Source of the DNA: Candidatus Accumulibacter regalis | GTDB lineage: Bacteria; Pseudomonadota; Gammaproteobacteria; Burkholderiales; Rhodocyclaceae | Assembly (NCBI GenBank): GCA_000585075.1 | Contig: JEMY01000015.1 | Coordinates: 33,150 to 97,149, forward strand | Direction: 5' to 3' | Length of the DNA: 64,000 nucleotides | Shown: positions 37,088-45,585 of the stretch, piece by piece | Numbering within the stretch: position 1 is the stretch's first letter | Layout of the letters: each line of letters starts with the position of its first letter | Translations under genes and position numbers: made by a program | Notes under the pieces: model-generated | The model's input: only the letters and a program-made list of their open reading frames with translations | Databases searched by the model: none | Told to the model about the DNA's origin: nothing

Positions 37088-37394
37088 TTGCCGGCTCGCC
37101 ACGACGCGGCTCGGGTCGGCAGCGGCGCGGTTCCCGGTTCACGCGGCAGTTGGCGCCCCTCGGCAAGCACCGAGGCGTCGTCACGCGTCGCGACGAACTC
37201 CCTTTGCCGCGCATTCTTGCCGCAACCCGGGCCCCCGTTGTGCTACCCTAGCTGGTTCTCGTTCGTGCCAGAAACGCGCCGTTGGGCGCTCTGCAACCGC
37301 GGACAGCCGATGACTCTTGTGTTGCGAGTCCAGATTTTGAAAGCATTTCCGAGTCGTTTCTTGCAGCGTCGATTTACTTGCCGACTGTGCAGCA
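37088..37394. other. Intergenic region before the SNF2 gene
   Basis: 307 bases. One plus-strand frame stays open across it (37088-37429, shifted relative to the SNF2 gene) and ends with CRLCSSASC, but it does not read as a SWIM domain. No terminator with a T-run after yajQ and no convincing promoter found. Confidence 0.4.
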
Positions 37395-40300
37395 GTGCTT
37401 CCTGCCGTCGCGGCCTTCGCCATGTATAAGCCTGGCGATACTCACGAGCCGGTGGAGCGAGTCGAACTGGGAGTTCTTTCCTGGACCGAGGAGTTGCGCC
37501 GGGTGGCGATGGCGGTCAGCAAGAAGGATCGCAGTCCAGCCGCCAATCGCCAGCGCCTCTTCTATCTTCTGCAGTGGACGACAGACGCGCGCGGTTTCGG
37601 GGTGACCGTTAACAAGGGCCGCGATCCGGAGAGTGCCGAGGAGTTGTGGAGCCTGGATCGTGCGTTGAGCAAGCCGCCGCGTTTCGTCAGCGACGAGGAT
37701 CGGGTGATTCTTGGCCTCCTGTGGAGCGAGCGCTCGTTCGATACCGGCCTGCGCGCCTTTGGCCTCGGCCCCGTGCATGGCAGCGAAGTGCTGCGGCTGA
37801 TGGCCGAGACTGGCCGTCTGTGCCGCAGGGACGACTTTTCCAGCCTGACGCTGGCCGTGGCGCGTCCAGCCGCGCTCAGTTGGCGGATCAACGAGCAGGG
37901 GCGTCGGGTGCCGCTGCTCACTCCGGAGCCGGGGGGCTGTCTGGTCGTCCCCTTGCCGGCACCCTGGTACATCGACCTCGACAGGCGACTGATCGGGCCC
38001 TTGCAGGTCGATGGCAATCCGGCAGTCGTTGCTCGCCTGTTCTCCTTGCCACCCCTCTCGGCCACCGCCGCCGCGCTGGTCGGCGAGGCGTTGAGCGAAC
38101 CGGCACGCGAATTGCCGAGCGCTGCCGAAACCGCGAGCGTCAATCTGCGCAGCATCGTTGCCGATCCCGTTCCGGTGCTTCGCCTGCAGACGCTGAACAC
38201 GCACGGCAACCGCAGTTGGCGAGAATACGCAGCCACTTTCAGCGGTGGCGCTTTCGACGTAGCCTTGCCGGTCTTTCGCTACGCCGACGTCGAGGTGAAA
38301 CCCGACGACACGCGCGATTTCTCGATCCTGGCGAGCGGCGAGATGGTTCGTATCGAGCGTAAGCGCGCGCGCGAAGCGCAGTTGATGGACGAATCCGCTG
38401 CCTGCGGTCTCGAGAAGGTCCCCGGCTACGTGCTGCAGACTTTCGGCCGGCCGCCGGACAACGCCTACGGTCTGGCGCTCGAAAGCCACTGGTCGCCATT
38501 CATGCACGACGAGTTGCCGCGTCTGCGACGTGCCGGCTGGCAGGTCGAGTTTGCCGATGATTTTCGCCATCGTCAGCTCGAAGTCGAGGCCTGGGATGCC
38601 GATCTCGTCGAGTCCGAGAATGGCTGGTTCGACCTCGACATGGGAATCTTCGTCGAAGGCGAGCGCCTGCCGCTGGCGCCACTGCTGGCCACCCTTTTTC
38701 GCCGTGACGCACGCTGGCTGGATGTCAGCCTGCTGGCGGAAATTGCCGACGACGACATGATCGAGCTGGTCACGCCGAGCGGGCAGCGCGTGCGCGCTCC
38801 GGCCTGGCGCTTGAAACCGCTGGCGGCGACGCTGATCGACCTCTTCGACGGCTTTTCCGGTGGCACGACCCTGCGCCTGTCACGCTTCGACGCGCCGCGT
38901 CTGGCCGAGCTCAACGACGACCGTCGCTGGCAGTTCCGGGGGCAACGCGATGTCCTGGCGCTGGCTGACCAGCTGAGCGCCGCGCAGGGAATCGCGCACA
39001 TCGATCCACCCGCCGGGCTCGGCCTCGAATTGCGTCACTACCAGACCGAAGGGGTCGCCTGGCTGCAGTTCCTGCGGGCCCAGAACCTCTCCGGGATCCT
39101 TGCCGACGACATGGGCCTGGGCAAGACCGCGCAGACGCTGGCGCACCTGCTGCTTGAAAAGGAAGGCGGGCGGCTCGATCGCCCGGCCTTGATCGTTCTG
39201 CCGACCTCGTTGATTTTCAACTGGAAGAACGAAGCCGCACGGTTTGCGCCTGGCCTGTCGATCCTCTCGCTGCACGGACCGGAACGCAAGAGCCGCTTTG
39301 CCGAGATCGCGCAGCACGACGTGGTGCTGACCACCTACCCCCTGCTGTGGCGTGATGCCGGGCAGCTGACCAAGCACCGCTATCACCTGCTGATTCTCGA
39401 CGAGGCGCAAACGGTCAAGAACGCGCGCAGTCAGGGCGCCGAGGTGGTGCGCAAGATCACCACCCGGCATCGCCTGTGCCTGACCGGAACGCCCCTGGAA
39501 AACCACCTCGGCGAGCTCTGGAGTCAGTTCGATTTCCTCTTGCCAGGCTTTCTTGGCAGCAACCAGAACTTCACCAAGTACTGGCGGACGCCGATCGAAA
39601 AACAGGACGACGGGCAACGTCGCGAGCTGCTCTCGCGCCGACTGCGCCCCTTCATCCTGCGCCGCAAGAAAGAGGAGGTGGCGCGCGAGCTGCCCCCCAA
39701 AACGATCATCGTGCGCAAGGTCGAACTCGCCGGTAGCCAGCGCGATCTGTACGAAACGGTGCGCGTGGCGATGGACGAGAAGGTGCGTGTCGAAATCGCC
39801 AGCAAGGGTTTCAATCGCAGCCAGATCGTCATTCTCGATGCGCTGCTCAAGTTGCGCCAGGTTTGCTGCGATCCGCGCCTGGTCAAGGCCAAGGCGGCAC
39901 AGAAAGTCAGGGAGCGTGCGAAGCTCGATCTGTTGATGACCATGCTCCCGGAGCAGGTCGAGGAGGGCAGGCGGATCCTGCTCTTCTCGCAGTTCACCAG
40001 CATGCTGGCGTTGATTGAGAGGGAACTCAAGCTGGCCGGCATTGGCTACGTTCTGCTCACCGGCGACACCAGGGATCGCGAAGAGCAGATCGACCGCTTT
40101 CAGGGCGGTGACGTGCCGGTTTTCCTGATCAGCCTGAAGACCGGGGGGGTCGGACTCAACCTGACCGCTGCCGATACCGTGATCCACTACGATCCCTGGT
40201 GGAACCCGGCGGTGGAGAACCAGGCCACCGATCGCGCCCATCGTCTCGGGCAGGACAAGCCGGTGTTCGTCTACAAGTTGATCGTCGCCGGCAGCATCGA

Positions 40301-40430
40301 GGAAAAGATCCTCGCCCTCCAGGAACGCAAGGCGGCACTTGCGGCGAGCATCCTCACGGCAGACAGCAGCGTGCGCGCCAAGTTCGGCAGCGAAGACATT
40401 GCCGCGCTTTTCGCCCCGCTTCCCCATTGA
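37395..40430 (+). CDS. SNF2-family DEAD/DEAQ-box ATPase (bacterial SNF2 helicase-like)
   Basis: 1011 aa. N-terminal ~520 residues are family-specific and poorly characterised; SNF2 ATPase domain: ADDMGLGKTAQTLAHL (about residue 570), LILDEAQTVKNARSQ (about 668), LTGTPLENHLGELWSQFDFL; helicase C: LFSQFTSMLALIEREL, LLTGDTRDREEQIDRF, SLKTGGVGLNLTAADTVIH, DPWWNPAVENQATDRAHRLGQ. Many bacterial relatives begin with a SWIM zinc finger; none is visible here. GTG at 37395 or ATG at 37422, neither with a clear ribosome binding site. Likely acts on DNA or DNA-protein or transcription complexes; role unknown. Confidence 0.88.
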   Translation: MLPAVAAFAMYKPGDTHEPVERVELGVLSWTEELRRVAMAVSKKDRSPAANRQRLFYLLQWTTDARGFGVTVNKGRDPESAEELWSLDRALSKPPRFVSDEDRVILGLLWSERSFDTGLRAFGLGPVHGSEVLRLMAETGRLCRRDDFSSLTLAVARPAALSWRINEQGRRVPLLTPEPGGCLVVPLPAPWYIDLDRRLIGPLQVDGNPAVVARLFSLPPLSATAAALVGEALSEPARELPSAAETASVNLRSIVADPVPVLRLQTLNTHGNRSWREYAATFSGGAFDVALPVFRYADVEVKPDDTRDFSILASGEMVRIERKRAREAQLMDESAACGLEKVPGYVLQTFGRPPDNAYGLALESHWSPFMHDELPRLRRAGWQVEFADDFRHRQLEVEAWDADLVESENGWFDLDMGIFVEGERLPLAPLLATLFRRDARWLDVSLLAEIADDDMIELVTPSGQRVRAPAWRLKPLAATLIDLFDGFSGGTTLRLSRFDAPRLAELNDDRRWQFRGQRDVLALADQLSAAQGIAHIDPPAGLGLELRHYQTEGVAWLQFLRAQNLSGILADDMGLGKTAQTLAHLLLEKEGGRLDRPALIVLPTSLIFNWKNEAARFAPGLSILSLHGPERKSRFAEIAQHDVVLTTYPLLWRDAGQLTKHRYHLLILDEAQTVKNARSQGAEVVRKITTRHRLCLTGTPLENHLGELWSQFDFLLPGFLGSNQNFTKYWRTPIEKQDDGQRRELLSRRLRPFILRRKKEEVARELPPKTIIVRKVELAGSQRDLYETVRVAMDEKVRVEIASKGFNRSQIVILDALLKLRQVCCDPRLVKAKAAQKVRERAKLDLLMTMLPEQVEEGRRILLFSQFTSMLALIERELKLAGIGYVLLTGDTRDREEQIDRFQGGDVPVFLISLKTGGVGLNLTAADTVIHYDPWWNPAVENQATDRAHRLGQDKPVFVYKLIVAGSIEEKILALQERKAALAASILTADSSVRAKFGSEDIAALFAPLPH

Positions 40431-40437
40431 AGCCTTG

Positions 40438-40824
40438 GTGCCGCGGCGGCTGCTGGCGCAGTTTCTTTCCTTTGCCCTGATCGGTGTGCTCGGTACGGCA
40501 GCCCATTTCGTCGTTCTCTACGCGCTCGTTTCGTGCTTTGACTTTGGCCCTGTCCTGGCGTCGAGCCTGGGCGCCGCGAGCGGAGCGTTGCTCAATTACG
40601 GGCTCAACTACCGCTGGACTTTTCGTAGCCGCAAGCGGCATCGCGAGGCACTGCCCAAATTCATTGTTGTCGCCGGTGGGGGCTGGTTGCTGAACGCGCT
40701 GCTCATGGCTATCCTGTTGTCCCGACTCGACATTCATTATCTGCTGGTGCAGCTTGTCGTGACCGGCCTGGTTCTGGTCTGGAACTTCCTGGCCAACCGC
40801 TTCTGGACTTTCGGCGGGCTTTGA
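40438..40824 (+). CDS. GtrA family membrane protein (putative flippase)
   Basis: About 128 aa from GTG 40438 (TTG 40435 also possible). Four hydrophobic segments in the GtrA pattern: FLSFALIGVLGTAAHFVVLY, SLGAASGALLNYGLNYRWTF, FIVVAGGGWLLNALLMAILL, LVVTGLVLVWNFLANRFWTF. GtrA proteins are thought to flip undecaprenyl-phosphate-linked sugars. It starts just after the SNF2 stop and is followed by a GtrB-like glycosyltransferase, the usual partner. Confidence 0.86.
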   Translation: MPRRLLAQFLSFALIGVLGTAAHFVVLYALVSCFDFGPVLASSLGAASGALLNYGLNYRWTFRSRKRHREALPKFIVVAGGGWLLNALLMAILLSRLDIHYLLVQLVVTGLVLVWNFLANRFWTFGGL

Positions 40825-40916
40825 GAGGTCGGGTTCAGGGCTGACGGCCGCTGGCCGATGCTTGCCGAGCAGCCGAAAAGGACTGCTTTTCCATCCAACC
40901 TCGCCAGGTGCCGTCG

Positions 40917-41969
40917 ATGATCGCAGAACCACAGATTTGCCAGCCTTCGCCCGCAGCGGTGGCTGAACACCCGCGCCTCAGCCCGCGAGCGGACGATGCC
41001 CTGCCCAGTATTTCGATCGTCGCGCCTGCTTACAACGAGCAGGAAGCAATCGCTGAGTTTCACCGGCGGGTGAGCGAGGTCCTCAGGGCCATCGGTGCTC
41101 CCTACGAACTGGTGCTGGTCAATGATGGCAGCACCGACCATACCCTGGCGCTGATGCACGCCTTGCAGGCGGACGATGCGCAGGTGATGGTGGTTGACCT
41201 GTCGCGAAACTTTGGCAAGGAGATCGCGCTCAGTGCAGGCCTCGACCACAGCAGCGGCGAGGTGGTGATCGTTCTCGATGCCGACTTGCAGGACCCCCCC
41301 GAGCTGATTCCGGAGATGCTCAGGGGCTGGCGCGAAGGCTACGACGTCATTTACGGCGTGCGCAGCCACCGCGACGGGGAAAGCTGGCTGAAGAAGGCGA
41401 CGGCCCACCTCTTCTATCGACTGATCGGCAGCGTCAGCCGCGTGGAAATACCGCGCGACACTGGCGATTTCCGTCTGATGACGCGGCGCGTGGTACGCGA
41501 GCTGTCGCGGCTGCGCGAGGAACATCGTTTCATGAAAGGGCTGTTCGCCTGGGTGGGCTTCCCCTCCCGGCCGCTCGTCTATCGGCGCAGTCCGCGCCTG
41601 GCCGGGAGCACCAAATGGAGTTACTGGAAGCTGTGGAACCTGGCGCTCGAGGGAATCACCTCGTTCACCATCGGGCCGCTGAAAATCGCCAGCTACCTGG
41701 GGCTCTCGGTCGCCTTCCTGTCTCTGTTGTACGCCGCCTTCGTGATCTGGAAGACCTTGATGTACGGTGACCCGGTGCGCGGCTACCCGTCGCTGCTGGT
41801 GGTGGTGCTGTTCCTTGGCGGCGTGCAGCTGATCTCGGTGGGGGTTCTCGGCGAGTACATCGGACGGATCTTCAACGAGGTCAAGGGACGTCCGCTGTAT
41901 CTGGTCAATCGCATTATCCCCTCGCAGTTGCACACGAAGACGAGCGCTTCCCCGCCCGAGGCGCGCTGA
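40917..41969 (+). CDS. GtrB/DPM1-like polyprenyl-phosphate glycosyltransferase (GT2)
   Basis: 350 aa. GT2 domain: ISIVAPAYNEQEAIAEFHRR, ELVLVNDGSTDHTL, IVLDADLQDPPELIPEML (DxD), RDTGDFRLMTRR, then two C-terminal membrane helices (ASYLGLSVAFLSLLYAAFVI, SLLVVVLFLGGVQLISVGVL) and GEYIGRIFNEVKGRPLY. Transfers a hexose from a nucleotide sugar to undecaprenyl phosphate. ATG at 40917 preferred because AGG lies about 8 bases upstream; GTG at 40908 is possible. Forms a pair with the GtrA gene; the acceptor-specific third gene is not seen. Confidence 0.9.
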   Translation: MIAEPQICQPSPAAVAEHPRLSPRADDALPSISIVAPAYNEQEAIAEFHRRVSEVLRAIGAPYELVLVNDGSTDHTLALMHALQADDAQVMVVDLSRNFGKEIALSAGLDHSSGEVVIVLDADLQDPPELIPEMLRGWREGYDVIYGVRSHRDGESWLKKATAHLFYRLIGSVSRVEIPRDTGDFRLMTRRVVRELSRLREEHRFMKGLFAWVGFPSRPLVYRRSPRLAGSTKWSYWKLWNLALEGITSFTIGPLKIASYLGLSVAFLSLLYAAFVIWKTLMYGDPVRGYPSLLVVVLFLGGVQLISVGVLGEYIGRIFNEVKGRPLYLVNRIIPSQLHTKTSASPPEAR

Positions 41970-42041
41970 TCGTCGCGCGCCACATGCTGGTCCGGCGGTG
42001 GTGCCGGCTGTGCGCGGCCAGCGGGCGATCGCCTTGCAGCG

Positions 42042-42050
42042 TGATAAAAT
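42042..42050 (+). promoter_or_regulatory. Putative -10 element just upstream of thiS
   Basis: TGATAAAAT, with TAAAAT at 42045-42050, ten bases before the ATG at 42060. A start site near 42057 would leave almost no leader. No THI-box (TPP riboswitch) pattern found in 41970-42059. Confidence 0.35.
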
Positions 42051-42059
42051 CGCCGCTCT

Positions 42060-42260
42060 ATGGAACTCGTGATCAACGGCGAAAGCCGCCAATTTCCCTC
42101 GCCGCTGACGGTCGCCGAACTGGTGGCCGCGCTGCACCACGCGGGCAAGCGGATCGCCGTCGAACGCAACGGCGACATCGTTCCCCGCGGCCGGCACGCC
42201 GAAACGGCGCTGGTTGACGGTGATCGTATCGAGATCGTCGTTGCCGTCGGCGGTGGCTAG
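42060..42260 (+). CDS. thiS: Sulfur carrier protein ThiS
   Basis: 66 aa. Ubiquitin-like carrier that brings sulfur as a C-terminal thiocarboxylate to thiazole synthesis. N-terminus [35 protein letters not shown]-terminal VAVGGG with the essential Gly-Gly. 23 bases before thiG. No Shine-Dalgarno sequence visible. Confidence 0.95.
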   Translation: MELVINGESRQFPSPLTVAELVAALHHAGKRIAVERNGDIVPRGRHAETALVDGDRIEIVVAVGGG

Positions 42261-42283
42261 CCTCATTCGGAAGAACAGGACGC

Positions 42284-43078
42284 ATGCAAGCTTCTCCCCA
42301 CAGCCTGACGATTGCCGGCAAGACCTATCGTTCGCGTCTGCTCGTCGGCACCGGCAAGTACAAGGACTTCAGCGAAACGCGAGCGGCCATCGACGCCTCC
42401 GGCGCCGAGATCGTCACCGTCGCCATCCGGCGCACCAACATCGGCCAGAACGCCGGCGAGCCGAACCTGCTCGACGTGCTGCCGCCGGCGCAGTTCACCA
42501 TCCTGCCGAACACCGCCGGCTGCTATACGGCTGCCGACGCGGTGCGCACCCTGCGCCTGGCGCGCGAACTGCTCGACGGTCATCCGCTGTGCAAGCTGGA
42601 AGTCCTGGGCGATCCGAGCAACCTATTCCCGAACATGCCGGAAACGCTCAAGGCGGCGGAAACGCTGGTCAAGGAGGGCTTCGAGGTGATGGTCTACTGC
42701 GCCGACGACCCCATCCAGGCGACCATGCTCGAGGACATCGGCTGCGTCGCGGTGATGCCACTGGCTTCGCTGATCGGCTCGGGGATGGGCATCGTCAATC
42801 CCTGGAATCTGCGCCTGATCATCGACAGGGCCAGGGTGCCGGTGCTGGTCGACGCCGGTGTCGGTACCGCCTCGGATGCGGCGATCGCCATGGAGCTGGG
42901 CTGCGACGGCGTGCTGATGAATACCGCCATCGCCCACGCCCGCCAGCCACTGCTGATGGCCAGCGCCATGAAGAAGGCGGTCGAGGCCGGGCGCGAGGCC
43001 TTTCTCGCCGGGCGCATGGCGCGCAAGTTCTACTCGGCCGATCCCTCGTCGCCGACGACCGGTCTGATCGGTTCCTAG
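42284..43078 (+). CDS. thiG: Thiazole synthase
   Basis: 264 aa. Forms the thiazole phosphate ring of thiamine from DXP, dehydroglycine and ThiS-thiocarboxylate. Motifs: [15 protein letters not shown] (start of the TIM barrel), [31 protein letters not shown] (Schiff-base Lys region), [45 protein letters not shown]. Two bases before trmB's GTG, so co-transcribed. Confidence 0.97.
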   Translation: MQASPHSLTIAGKTYRSRLLVGTGKYKDFSETRAAIDASGAEIVTVAIRRTNIGQNAGEPNLLDVLPPAQFTILPNTAGCYTAADAVRTLRLARELLDGHPLCKLEVLGDPSNLFPNMPETLKAAETLVKEGFEVMVYCADDPIQATMLEDIGCVAVMPLASLIGSGMGIVNPWNLRLIIDRARVPVLVDAGVGTASDAAIAMELGCDGVLMNTAIAHARQPLLMASAMKKAVEAGREAFLAGRMARKFYSADPSSPTTGLIGS

Positions 43079-43080
43079 GC

Positions 43081-43839
43081 GTGGACGATCAGCAGGCCGA
43101 GCGCAGCGTCGATCGGCCCGGGCATATCCGCAGCTTCGTGCGCCGCCAGGGGCGCGTCTCCGCCGCCCAGCAGCGCTATCGCGAGCAGATGATGGGCAGC
43201 ATCGGCGTTCCCTACGTCGCCGAGCGCGTCGATCTCGACGCACTCTTCGGACGTTCGGCGCCGCAGATCCTGGAAATCGGTTTCGGCATGGGCGAGACTT
43301 CGGCGGCGATTGCCGCCCGCCATCCCGAGCAGGATTACCTGGGCATCGAAGTGCATACCCCGGGCGTCGGCAGCCTGTGCAAGCTGATTGCCGAGATGGG
43401 ACTGGCCAACCAGCGCATCATCCAGCACGACGCCGTCGAGGTGCTGCGCGAAATGATCGCCCCCGCGACGCTCGCCGGCGTTCACGTCTTTTTTCCGGAT
43501 CCCTGGCCGAAGAAGCGCCACCACAAGCGGCGCCTGCTGCAGCCGGCGCTGGTCAGCCTGCTGGCCAGCCGCCTGCGCCCGGGTGGCTACCTGCACACCG
43601 CCACCGATTGGCAGGACTACGCCGAGCAGATGCTCGCCGTGCTGTCGTCCGAGGCGCTGCTCGAAAACACCGCGCCAGGCTTTGCGCCGCGCCCGGACTA
43701 TCGCCCGCAAACCAAGTTCGAACAGCGTGGTCTGCGGCTTGGGCACGGCGTCTGGGATGTGGTTTTTCGGCGCCGGCCGGAGAACGTCCCGCCGCGGTCA
43801 CTCGAGGCGGAAAATGACCGGCAGGATCAACTCGCCTGA
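43081..43839 (+). CDS. trmB: tRNA (guanine46-N7)-methyltransferase
   Basis: 252 aa. SAM motif [31 protein letters not shown]; signature [18 protein letters not shown]-terminal [19 protein letters not shown] start at 43081, 2 bases after the thiG stop; the same frame is open far upstream but overlaps thiG. Its last 42 bases overlap the 3' end of tonB on the other strand. Confidence 0.95.
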   Translation: MDDQQAERSVDRPGHIRSFVRRQGRVSAAQQRYREQMMGSIGVPYVAERVDLDALFGRSAPQILEIGFGMGETSAAIAARHPEQDYLGIEVHTPGVGSLCKLIAEMGLANQRIIQHDAVEVLREMIAPATLAGVHVFFPDPWPKKRHHKRRLLQPALVSLLASRLRPGGYLHTATDWQDYAEQMLAVLSSEALLENTAPGFAPRPDYRPQTKFEQRGLRLGHGVWDVVFRRRPENVPPRSLEAENDRQDQLA

Positions 43840-44322
43840 ATGCGCCCAGTCTACCCTGCCCATTGCCCATGCCGCGCGCACGGCGGCGTTGTCGAGAATC
43901 GCGTGGCCGCTGCTGACGCCGACATGAACGTCGCTGATGCGTCCGCTTTCGCTCACCGTCAGGATCAGGCGGACTTCACCCTCGATGCCACGGGCGACGG
44001 CGTCCGGCGGGTAGTAAACATGTTCCGAGAGTTTTCGTTGCGCCGCCTGTACGTCCCGTCTGGCGGCTGCCCTGGCCTCCGGTTGGCTGCGCCGAACGAC
44101 AACTTTCGGCGGCGGTGGTGGCTTGACCGCTTCCTCGGCGCTCGCCACGGTGTCCTTCAACAGCGGCTCGGCGCTCGCTTCCGGTTGCTCGGCCGGCATG
44201 CGTAGCCGGGCCTGCGGTGCGGGCGGTGGTGGCGGCGTGCCGTGCTTGAACGCTTGCGGAAGGAGGAGGCTGGCGTGCAGCGCGAGCGACAGGGCGAGGG
44301 CAAGAATCAGGCTGGACGGCAT
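43798..44322 (-). CDS. tonB: TonB family energy transducer
   Basis: 174 aa. N-terminal membrane anchor [20 protein letters not shown], Pro-rich periplasmic spacer ([20 protein letters not shown]), C-terminal TonB domain [40 protein letters not shown]. Passes proton-motive force from ExbBD to outer-membrane receptors. exbB/exbD are not nearby. Short relative to classic TonB (~240 aa), common for betaproteobacterial forms. ATG at 44320-44322; a 12-kDa upstream extension is unsupported. Convergent with trmB, divergent from the ankyrin gene. Confidence 0.9.
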   Translation of the reverse strand: MPSSLILALALSLALHASLLLPQAFKHGTPPPPPAPQARLRMPAEQPEASAEPLLKDTVASAEEAVKPPPPPKVVVRRSQPEARAAARRDVQAAQRKLSEHVYYPPDAVARGIEGEVRLILTVSESGRISDVHVGVSSGHAILDNAAVRAAWAMGRVDWAHSGELILPVIFRLE

Positions 44323-44409
44323 GGGCCTGCCATTGTGAACCAAAAAGCGGGCAACAGAACACATGCAATCGAGGCGGCGAACGCTGCCCGGTCGGGAGGG
44401 AGAAAGCGG

Positions 44410-45552
44410 ATGAGCTACGGCGAGCGTTTCCTGGGCTGCACGGCGCGCCGATGGCTGCTGCTGGTCTGCTGGCTGCTGGCCGGAGCGGCCGTCGCGCAGG
44501 CGCCGGCGCCGGACCCAATTACCTTTGGCTACGCGATCGAGCGTGGCGACCTGCGCACGGTGACCCGCTGGCTCGACGAAGGGCTGGACCCGGAGTACCA
44601 GGCCGCGCAGGTGGGTAGCGGCCTGATGGTCGCCGCCTGGCACGGCAACGTCGAGATGATGGCCCTGTTCGTCGCCCGTGGCGCCGACCCGCGGCGCAGC
44701 AACCGCAACGGCGAGCAGCCCCTGCAACTGGCGGCCTGGGGCGGGCATCTCGAAGCGGTGCGCTGGCTCCTGGATCATGGCGCGCCCCTCGAACGCCAGG
44801 GAAACAACTGGGGGGCCCTGCATTACGCGGTGTTCAACGGCCACCAGCAACTGGTCGAGGAACTCATTGCGCGTGGGGCCAACGTCAACGCCGCTTCGCC
44901 GAATCTGTCGACGCCGCTCATCCTGGCCGCGCGCGAAGGCCGCGACGATCTGGCCCGGCGGCTGCTCGAAGCAGGGGCCGATACGCAAGCCAGGAACGAC
45001 TGGGGCGACAGCGCGCTGACCATGGCCATGCGTTACGACCATCTGCGCCTGGCGAAAATGATTTCGTCGCCGGAGGAATTCGAGATTGCGGTCAAGGCGC
45101 CGAAGGAAAGTTTCGGCCAAGCCGTGCGCTCGGCGGCCGTTCCGCGCGAGATCGACGAAATCCTGAAGGAAATTCGCGCGGCGGAAGCCGAAGGGCGGCC
45201 CAGCGTGGACCTGCACAGGAAGCTCCTGGCGACCGCCAAGGCCCTGCAGAGTGCCCACCCCAGGCCCGCAGTCCAGAAACCGATGCCGCGGCCCTACATG
45301 CCCCCGTCAATGGTCATCACCGCCCGGCGCGGGCAGCCGGGTGCCGAGCGTGCGCAACTGATGGTCGATGGGAAACCGGCCGCGGTCGGCGCAGGCAAGG
45401 CGGCGAGTCCTGTCAAGCAGTCGCCGGCGCAAAGGGCGGCAGCGGTTCAGGTCGCCGATTTGCTGCGCCAGATTCGCCTCGTCGAAGCGCAGGGGCAGCC
45501 GGCAGACGACCTTCGCGAGCAGCTCTACCGGGCGGTCGAAGGCATTCAGTAG
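44410..45552 (+). CDS. Secreted ankyrin-repeat protein
   Basis: 380 aa. Signal peptide WLLLVCWLLAGAAVAQA (residues ~15-31), so periplasmic. About five ankyrin repeats: GLMVAAWHGNVEMMALFVAR, QPLQLAAWGGHLEAVRWLLD, GALHYAVFNGHQQLVEELIA, TPLILAAREGRDDLARRLLE, SALTMAMRYDHLRLAKMISS. C-terminal third is Ala/Pro-rich with two similar helical segments, EILKEIRAAEAEGRPSVDLH and DLLRQIRLVEAQGQPADDLR. Purine-rich ribosome binding site GGAGGGAG before ATG 44410. Divergent from tonB across 87 bases. Role unknown; ankyrins mediate protein contacts. Confidence 0.88.
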   Translation: MSYGERFLGCTARRWLLLVCWLLAGAAVAQAPAPDPITFGYAIERGDLRTVTRWLDEGLDPEYQAAQVGSGLMVAAWHGNVEMMALFVARGADPRRSNRNGEQPLQLAAWGGHLEAVRWLLDHGAPLERQGNNWGALHYAVFNGHQQLVEELIARGANVNAASPNLSTPLILAAREGRDDLARRLLEAGADTQARNDWGDSALTMAMRYDHLRLAKMISSPEEFEIAVKAPKESFGQAVRSAAVPREIDEILKEIRAAEAEGRPSVDLHRKLLATAKALQSAHPRPAVQKPMPRPYMPPSMVITARRGQPGAERAQLMVDGKPAAVGAGKAASPVKQSPAQRAAAVQVADLLRQIRLVEAQGQPADDLREQLYRAVEGIQ

Positions 45553-45585
45553 TCGCCGGCGCCAGCGTGGCGCGGTCGGTTCACG

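Noticed and set aside
37088..37429. Frame-shifted SWIM domain of the SNF2 protein
   Set aside because: CRLCSSASC resembles a Cys cluster but the rest does not read like SWIM and the spacing is wrong; kept only as a question in the findings.
38880..40427. 515-codon open frame on the minus strand across the SNF2 gene
   Set aside because: Antisense shadow of a gene with clear SNF2 motifs; no conserved content.
41970..42059. TPP riboswitch before thiS
   Set aside because: Only 90 bases; no THI-box-like conserved CUGAGA pattern found by eye. A covariance search would decide.
42214..43080. In-frame upstream extension of trmB over thiG
   Set aside because: The 541-codon frame runs through thiG in another phase. 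The TrmB family start matches GTG 43081 right after the thiG stop.
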